Origin: ZC4RG17 sp036380875
GTDB taxonomy: Bacteria > Actinomycetota > Acidimicrobiia > Spongiisociales > ZC4RG35
Direction of reading: 5' to 3'
DNA: 64,000 nucleotides
NCBI GenBank assembly: GCA_036380875.1
Contig: DASVDX010000057.1
Span: forward strand, 1 to 64,000
Shown: positions 60,435 through 64,000 of the stretch, piece after piece
Layout of the letters: the number at the start of each line of letters is the position of its first letter
How positions within the stretch are numbered: position 1 is the first letter of the stretch
Notes under the pieces: generated by a model
Told to the model about the DNA's origin: nothing
The model's input: the letters and a program-made list of their open reading frames with translations, nothing else
The model's database searches: none
Translations under genes and position numbers: made by a program

Positions 60435-60932
60435 ATGGCGACCACCACGACATACACAGTTCCCGGAATGTCGGCTGACGACACGAAGGCCGTGATCGAG
60501 ACGCTGTCCGAGCGCCTCGCCGCCCTCATCGACCTGGCACTCACCCTGAAGCACGTTCATTGGAACATGATCGGTCAGGACTTCATCGCAGTCCACAAGA
60601 TGCTCGATCCGCAGGTGGACTCGGTGCGAAACATGGTGGACGAAACGGCTGAGCGCATCGCCACCATGGGCGGCACTCCGATGGGGACCCCGGGCGCAGT
60701 CGTCGACATCCGCAGCTGGGACGACTACTCGCTCGGCAAGGCGCCGGTACGCCAGCATCTGGAGGCTCTCGACCGGGTCTACACGGGTGTCATCGAGGAT
60801 CACCGCAAGGCCCAGGAGCAGTTCTCGGAACAGGACCCGGTGTCGGAGGATCTGATCATCGGACAGCTCCGGGAGTTGGAGCTGTTCCAGTGGTTCATTC
60901 GAGCTCACCTCGAGAACTCCGGAGAGAGCTGA
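60435..60932 (+). CDS. dps: Dps family DNA-binding/ferritin-like protein
   Basis: The 165-aa product is a Dps-type iron-storing dodecamer subunit. The ferroxidase ligands His42, His54, Asp58, Asp69 and Glu73 match the Listeria/E. coli pattern (H-x11-H-x3-D, then D-x3-E). The N-terminus lacks a long Lys-rich tail, so DNA binding may be weak. GAGGAG lies upstream. It protects DNA from oxidative damage and is followed by a strong terminator. Confidence 0.93.
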   Translation: MATTTTYTVPGMSADDTKAVIETLSERLAALIDLALTLKHVHWNMIGQDFIAVHKMLDPQVDSVRNMVDETAERIATMGGTPMGTPGAVVDIRSWDDYSLGKAPVRQHLEALDRVYTGVIEDHRKAQEQFSEQDPVSEDLIIGQLRELELFQWFIRAHLENSGES

Positions 60933-60960
60933 GAGGAGCGTTCCTTTCAGGAACGGAGGG

Positions 60961-60992
60961 AGAGAGCCGGCTGGGGAGCCGGCTCTCTTTTC
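60961..60992 (+). terminator. Intrinsic terminator of dps
   Basis: AGAGAGCCGGCT-GGGG-AGCCGGCTCTCT is a perfect 12-bp stem followed by TTTT. A weaker hairpin (CGTTCC...GGAACG) precedes it. Confidence 0.85.
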
Positions 60993-61010
60993 ACCAGGCA
61001 GCGATCAGCG

Positions 61011-62182
61011 ATGAGTGACGTCGAAGTCCCCGACCGCCTCGTCGACGACATCATCGCCGGCGACTGTGTCGCCTTCGTCGGCGCCGGGTTCACCGCCCCC
61101 GTACTGCCCGAGTGGCGCCAGCTCCTCATCGACTTGGCCGAGGACACCGACGAGGCGACAGCCGAGGGGGTGCGCAGGTTCGTCGGCTCGGGTACGAATC
61201 GTGACCTGGGCGCGGCGGCCCAGACGCTGCGGGATCGCCTGGGAGACGAGCGCTTCTTCCGCGTCATGCAGGAGCGCCTGGCCGACCCGCCGCTGAATGC
61301 CGTCATGCGTCGCCGCCTGCGCCTCCTCCACGGAATCCCTTTCCGCGCCATCCTCACCACGAACTTCGACGAGGTCCTCCCTGGCGTGGCCCCGAATCGG
61401 GACGCCTTCTTGGACGTGCTGCGCCCGCGAGGGCACCGGTGGTGGGACCATCGGTTCTGGGACGAAGACGCCCAGGGGGCGACCGTCGTGAAGCTCCACG
61501 GCAGCATCCGCACTCCAAACGAGGTGGTCTTCACCCACCGGGACTATCGGCGCCTCTACGCCAGCCCTGCCTATGCCACGTTCATCCGCTCGGTGATGAC
61601 CTCTACCACCGTGCTGTATCTCGGGTTCTCTTTCAGCGACGCCTACCTCAACGAACTCCGTTCGGAGGTCCTCGCCCTCCTCGACCATCGCGGCGGCGAC
61701 GTCCCTGTGGCCTACGCCGTCGTGAACGACCCCACGCTGGTCGAGATCGACTACAGCCTCGACCACGAGGGCATCCACGTCTTGCCCGTCGACACCTCCG
61801 GACAGACCGACTTCTCCGGATTCGACGCCTATCTCGCCACCATCCACGACCGCACCAACCCGCGCCGCATCCTCGCTCGGCTCTTGGGGGCCGCCGGGTG
61901 CACTGGGTCGGTCCGGAGCATCCGAGCCTCGCCTACCTCGAAGAGGCTGCCGAGGAAGAAGGCGCCGAAATCCTCGTGGGAGGAGAGCCGTCTGAGGAAG
62001 ACGACGTCGTCGTCATCCACGGGACGGCAGGCGATCTGGCGGGCGCCGACGGCATTCCCCGCATCCTCCTCGAGTCGAAGGCGACCGACGGCCGCACAGT
62101 GGCGGCGAGTCGACGGGGCGCGGCCGGTTACGCCACCGATTGGGGAGAGCTACTCCAGGAGATCCACCGGATCTTCTCTTGA
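61011..62182 (+). CDS. SIR2-family protein with C-terminal receiver-like domain, frameshifted
   Basis: From the ATG at 61011 the first ~285 residues form a SIR2-like Rossmann domain: AFVGAGFTAPVLPEW, LTTNFDEVLPG, KLHGSIRTPNEV, YLGFSFSDAY. Near 61886-61890 (run of five G) the frame changes by -1. The other frame then continues VHWVGPEHPSLAYLEEAA and ends LLQEIHRIFS at 62182. That part resembles a response-regulator-like fold (LWVDxxPENN type). In the original frame the protein instead ends as basic, low-complexity residues. The gene is either truly broken, subject to recoding, or carries a sequencing error. Confidence 0.7.
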
Positions 62183-63469
62183 GGGCCAGACCCCGACACC
62201 CGGATTGAGCCTGCCGGCCGGGTCGAACGCCTCCTTGAGAGCCTCGGCCATCCTGAGCCGGATCGGGTCGAGACTCGCCCGATACCGTTCACGCTTGATG
62301 CGCCCCACCCCGTGCTCCCCGGCCACTACCCCGCCGCTCTCCTCGACCGCCGAGTAGACGACGTCGTCGAGGGTGTCGGGGACACGGTCATCCGGAGATG
62401 CGGGCGCCACGTTGACGTGGAAATCGTCCATGAGTATGTGGCCGAAGACGAACAACCGGTGGGGGTGGACCGCCGGGCGGAGTTGCTCGATCAACCACGG
62501 CAGGCGCCGCCGCGGCACGATCACGTCGTGTTTGTGGACCACACCGGTCGAGCCGAGGGACTCGGTGATCCGGTCCCGGTACTCCCACAGGGCTCCGCCC
62601 ACCACCGAGTCGTCGGGTGGACGCAGGTCGGGTGCGTGGCGCTCCTCCAACTCGACCAGGAGGTACGAGCGGCACGGACGGAGCGGCCACGGGAGGCCGG
62701 CGTGTTCGGTGACGAGTTGCATCTCGGCAAAACCGAAGACCTCGGCGGCCAACAGAGGTGGCGCCGTGCCCAGCATGTCGAGCGCTCCGTCGAATTCGTC
62801 GAACCCCGAGAGGCACACCACCGTTTCGCCGGTCGGCGGATGGAGCACGAGACGGAGAGCGGTGACGACCGCGAGACCGCCTTCCGATCCGGCGAGCAGG
62901 CCCACTGGATCCAACCCGGCGGCGGAACGGGGCCCGTCGAGAGTGGACACGACGGTGCCGTCTGGGAGGACCGCCTCCACCCCGGTCACCTGGTCGGCCA
63001 TACGCCCGTAGTGGCAGGCGTAGAGGCCTGCGGCGTTGGTCGAGAAAGCCCCTCCCACGGTCGCCGAGTCCCGGGATGCCAGGTCGAGGCCGAATTCGAA
63101 CCCGAGTCGTCGAGCGTGCCCGGCCACCGCGGCGATGGTCTCCCCCGCCGACACGACGACATATCCATCGTCCTCGACGATCCCGGTGAGCGACTCGAGG
63201 TTGAGGATCACGCTGCCCGGAGGGGCCTGCGTCGCTCCCACGAGTCCCGTGTTGCCCCCTTGAGGAACGACCCCGAACGCTCCTTGGGCCGACAGTTCCA
63301 TCACCGCCACCACTTCGTCCACAGAAGCGGGTCGCGCGACACAGACCGGATCCCCCCGGAATCGCCCCGTCCAGTCGATGGCGTACCGAGCAATCACGTC
63401 CGGGTCGTCGACCACACGGTCTCCGAGATGCCGACGAAGATCTCCCAGCCAGGACGGGGGCTTGCTCAC
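62150..63469 (-). CDS. FAD-linked oxidase (GlcD/D-lactate dehydrogenase-like)
   Basis: The 439-aa product has the FAD-binding PCMH domain (FGVVPQGGNTGLVGATQAPP) and a C-terminal FAD-oxidase domain with VVAGEHGVGRIKRERYRASL and FDPAGRLNPGVG. Members oxidise 2-hydroxy acids (glycolate, D-lactate, D-2-hydroxyglutarate). TAGCGT ends 8 nt before the GTG start. The gene overlaps the SIR2 gene's C-terminal frame by 33 nt (convergent). Confidence 0.88.
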   Translation of the reverse strand: MSKPPSWLGDLRRHLGDRVVDDPDVIARYAIDWTGRFRGDPVCVARPASVDEVVAVMELSAQGAFGVVPQGGNTGLVGATQAPPGSVILNLESLTGIVEDDGYVVVSAGETIAAVAGHARRLGFEFGLDLASRDSATVGGAFSTNAAGLYACHYGRMADQVTGVEAVLPDGTVVSTLDGPRSAAGLDPVGLLAGSEGGLAVVTALRLVLHPPTGETVVCLSGFDEFDGALDMLGTAPPLLAAEVFGFAEMQLVTEHAGLPWPLRPCRSYLLVELEERHAPDLRPPDDSVVGGALWEYRDRITESLGSTGVVHKHDVIVPRRRLPWLIEQLRPAVHPHRLFVFGHILMDDFHVNVAPASPDDRVPDTLDDVVYSAVEESGGVVAGEHGVGRIKRERYRASLDPIRLRMAEALKEAFDPAGRLNPGVGVWPSREDPVDLLE

Positions 63470-63480
63470 AGGGAGCGACG

Positions 63481-64000
63481 CTAGACGCGGTTCAGCGTCG
63501 GCGGCGCCGCCTCTTGGGCCGGCTGGCCTGGTACGCCGGGAAGGGTTAGGCGAAACTCCGTCAGGCCGTCGAGGCGGCGGTACTCGAGGGTGCCTCCCAT
63601 CAGCTCGGCGAGGTTGCGCGACACCGCCAGGCCGATGCCGACGGAGCCGGGAGCCACAGATTCATGGCCGCGGACATAGGGGTCGAAGATCCGCTCGGCG
63701 TACCCCTCGACTACACCGTCGCCGTCGTCGACGACACTCAGAGCCACGTGGCCGGAGCCCTCGGAGAGCCTGATCTCGACGGTGTCCCCACCGTATCGCC
63801 TGGCGTTGGTCAGGAGGTTGCGGATGATCTGGCGGCACCGCAGCGGGTCCGCTGTCACGATCGCCTTCTCACCGAGGACCGGGATGTCGAGGGCCAAGGT
63901 GGCGACTACGGCTTCTGCCTCCTCCCGGAGGTCGAAGTCGGTGGACTGGACGGTGAGGCCGCCACTCTCCACACGGGCCGCCACGAGCAGGTCTTCGACC
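63481..64000 (-). CDS. Sensor histidine kinase, C-terminal part (truncated by window edge)
   Basis: The visible 173 codons end in a HATPase domain: N box NLLTNARRYGG, G1 DDGDGV, G2 GSVGIGLAVSRNLAELMG, all intact. The upstream codons (VEDLLVAARVESGG) are the end of the HisKA domain, so the gene continues beyond 64000. The signal-sensing part is not visible. The gene stop overlaps the FAD oxidase promoter box. Confidence 0.85.
   Translation of the reverse strand, partial: VEDLLVAARVESGGLTVQSTDFDLREEAEAVVATLALDIPVLGEKAIVTADPLRCRQIIRNLLTNARRYGGDTVEIRLSEGSGHVALSVVDDGDGVVEGYAERIFDPYVRGHESVAPGSVGIGLAVSRNLAELMGGTLEYRRLDGLTEFRLTLPGVPGQPAQEAAPPTLNRV

Noticed and set aside
61886..61890. Programmed -1 frameshift site in the SIR2 gene
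   Set aside because: The G run is not a standard X-XXY-YYZ heptamer in the zero frame and no clear stimulatory structure was identified, so recoding is not claimed as fact.

Overview
The window is a dense, high-GC bacterial chromosome segment with short intergenic gaps and many 4-bp ATGA/GTGA start-stop overlaps. The gene set is typical of Actinobacteriota: CarD, DisA, ClpC1-type ClpC, a SigR/RsrA pair, a DUF2342 metalloprotease, an F420-type (LLM) oxidoreductase, type III pantothenate kinase, and the neighbourhoods tilS-hpt-ftsH-folE-folP-folB-folK and topA/tmk/holB. S-layer-like repeats of the form CNPP..-FCP-Q-V-R-QMA-FL suggest the class Acidimicrobiia or a close relative. That placement is an inference; no rRNA gene is present.

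Layout. 0-0.65 kb: two hypothetical genes and a broken tRNA-Thr. 0.7-6.4 kb, minus strand: radA, disA, carD, ispF, cysS, rlmB. 6.6-7.6 kb: a zinc-ribbon membrane protein. 7.7-14 kb, minus: a BMP-type (nucleoside-like) ABC importer with an SLH protein inserted. 14-17.1 kb: queuosine-precursor transporter, hydrolase remnant, acyltransferase, M15 peptidase. 17.3-26.9 kb: clpC, a polyprenyl synthase, lysS, a DUF368 transporter, and DUF2520-panC-coaX. 27-30.2 kb, minus: a folate operon containing a FolK-methyltransferase fusion and an apparently dead phosphatase. 30.3-31.7 kb, plus: an operator-rich operon (35-aa peptide, ribbon-helix-helix protein, DUF4097 protein). 31.7-39.6 kb, minus: SLH protein, ftsH, histidine kinase, hpt, tilS, metalloprotease. 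39.6-41.6 kb: rsrA, sigR, tRNA-Thr(CGT), a PD-(D/E)XK nuclease, clpP. 41.7-45.4 kb: SRPBCC-arsR, then holB, tmk and an MFS transporter. 45.5-53.7 kb: topA, LLM oxidoreductase, serine hydrolase, histidine phosphatase, glycerate kinase, CFA-like methyltransferase. 53.8-57.6 kb: a partner-switching stress module. 57.6-64 kb: DUF72, site-2 protease, membrane protein, dps, a frameshifted SIR2 gene, an FAD oxidase and a partial histidine kinase.

The most unusual item is the partner-switching module: a membrane PP2C phosphatase, a HATPase kinase, a STAS antagonist, and a SigB/F-type sigma factor whose first ~115 residues look like a second anti-sigma HATPase that has lost its ATP-binding boxes. Other notable signals are two 16-bp palindromes between clpP and an ArsR operon, a four-half-site TGACATCA operator, a 36-nt terminator-like repeat that also encodes the end of RlmB, and a repeated leaderless arrangement (TANNNT 6-9 nt before a start codon that lacks a Shine-Dalgarno sequence) at many genes.
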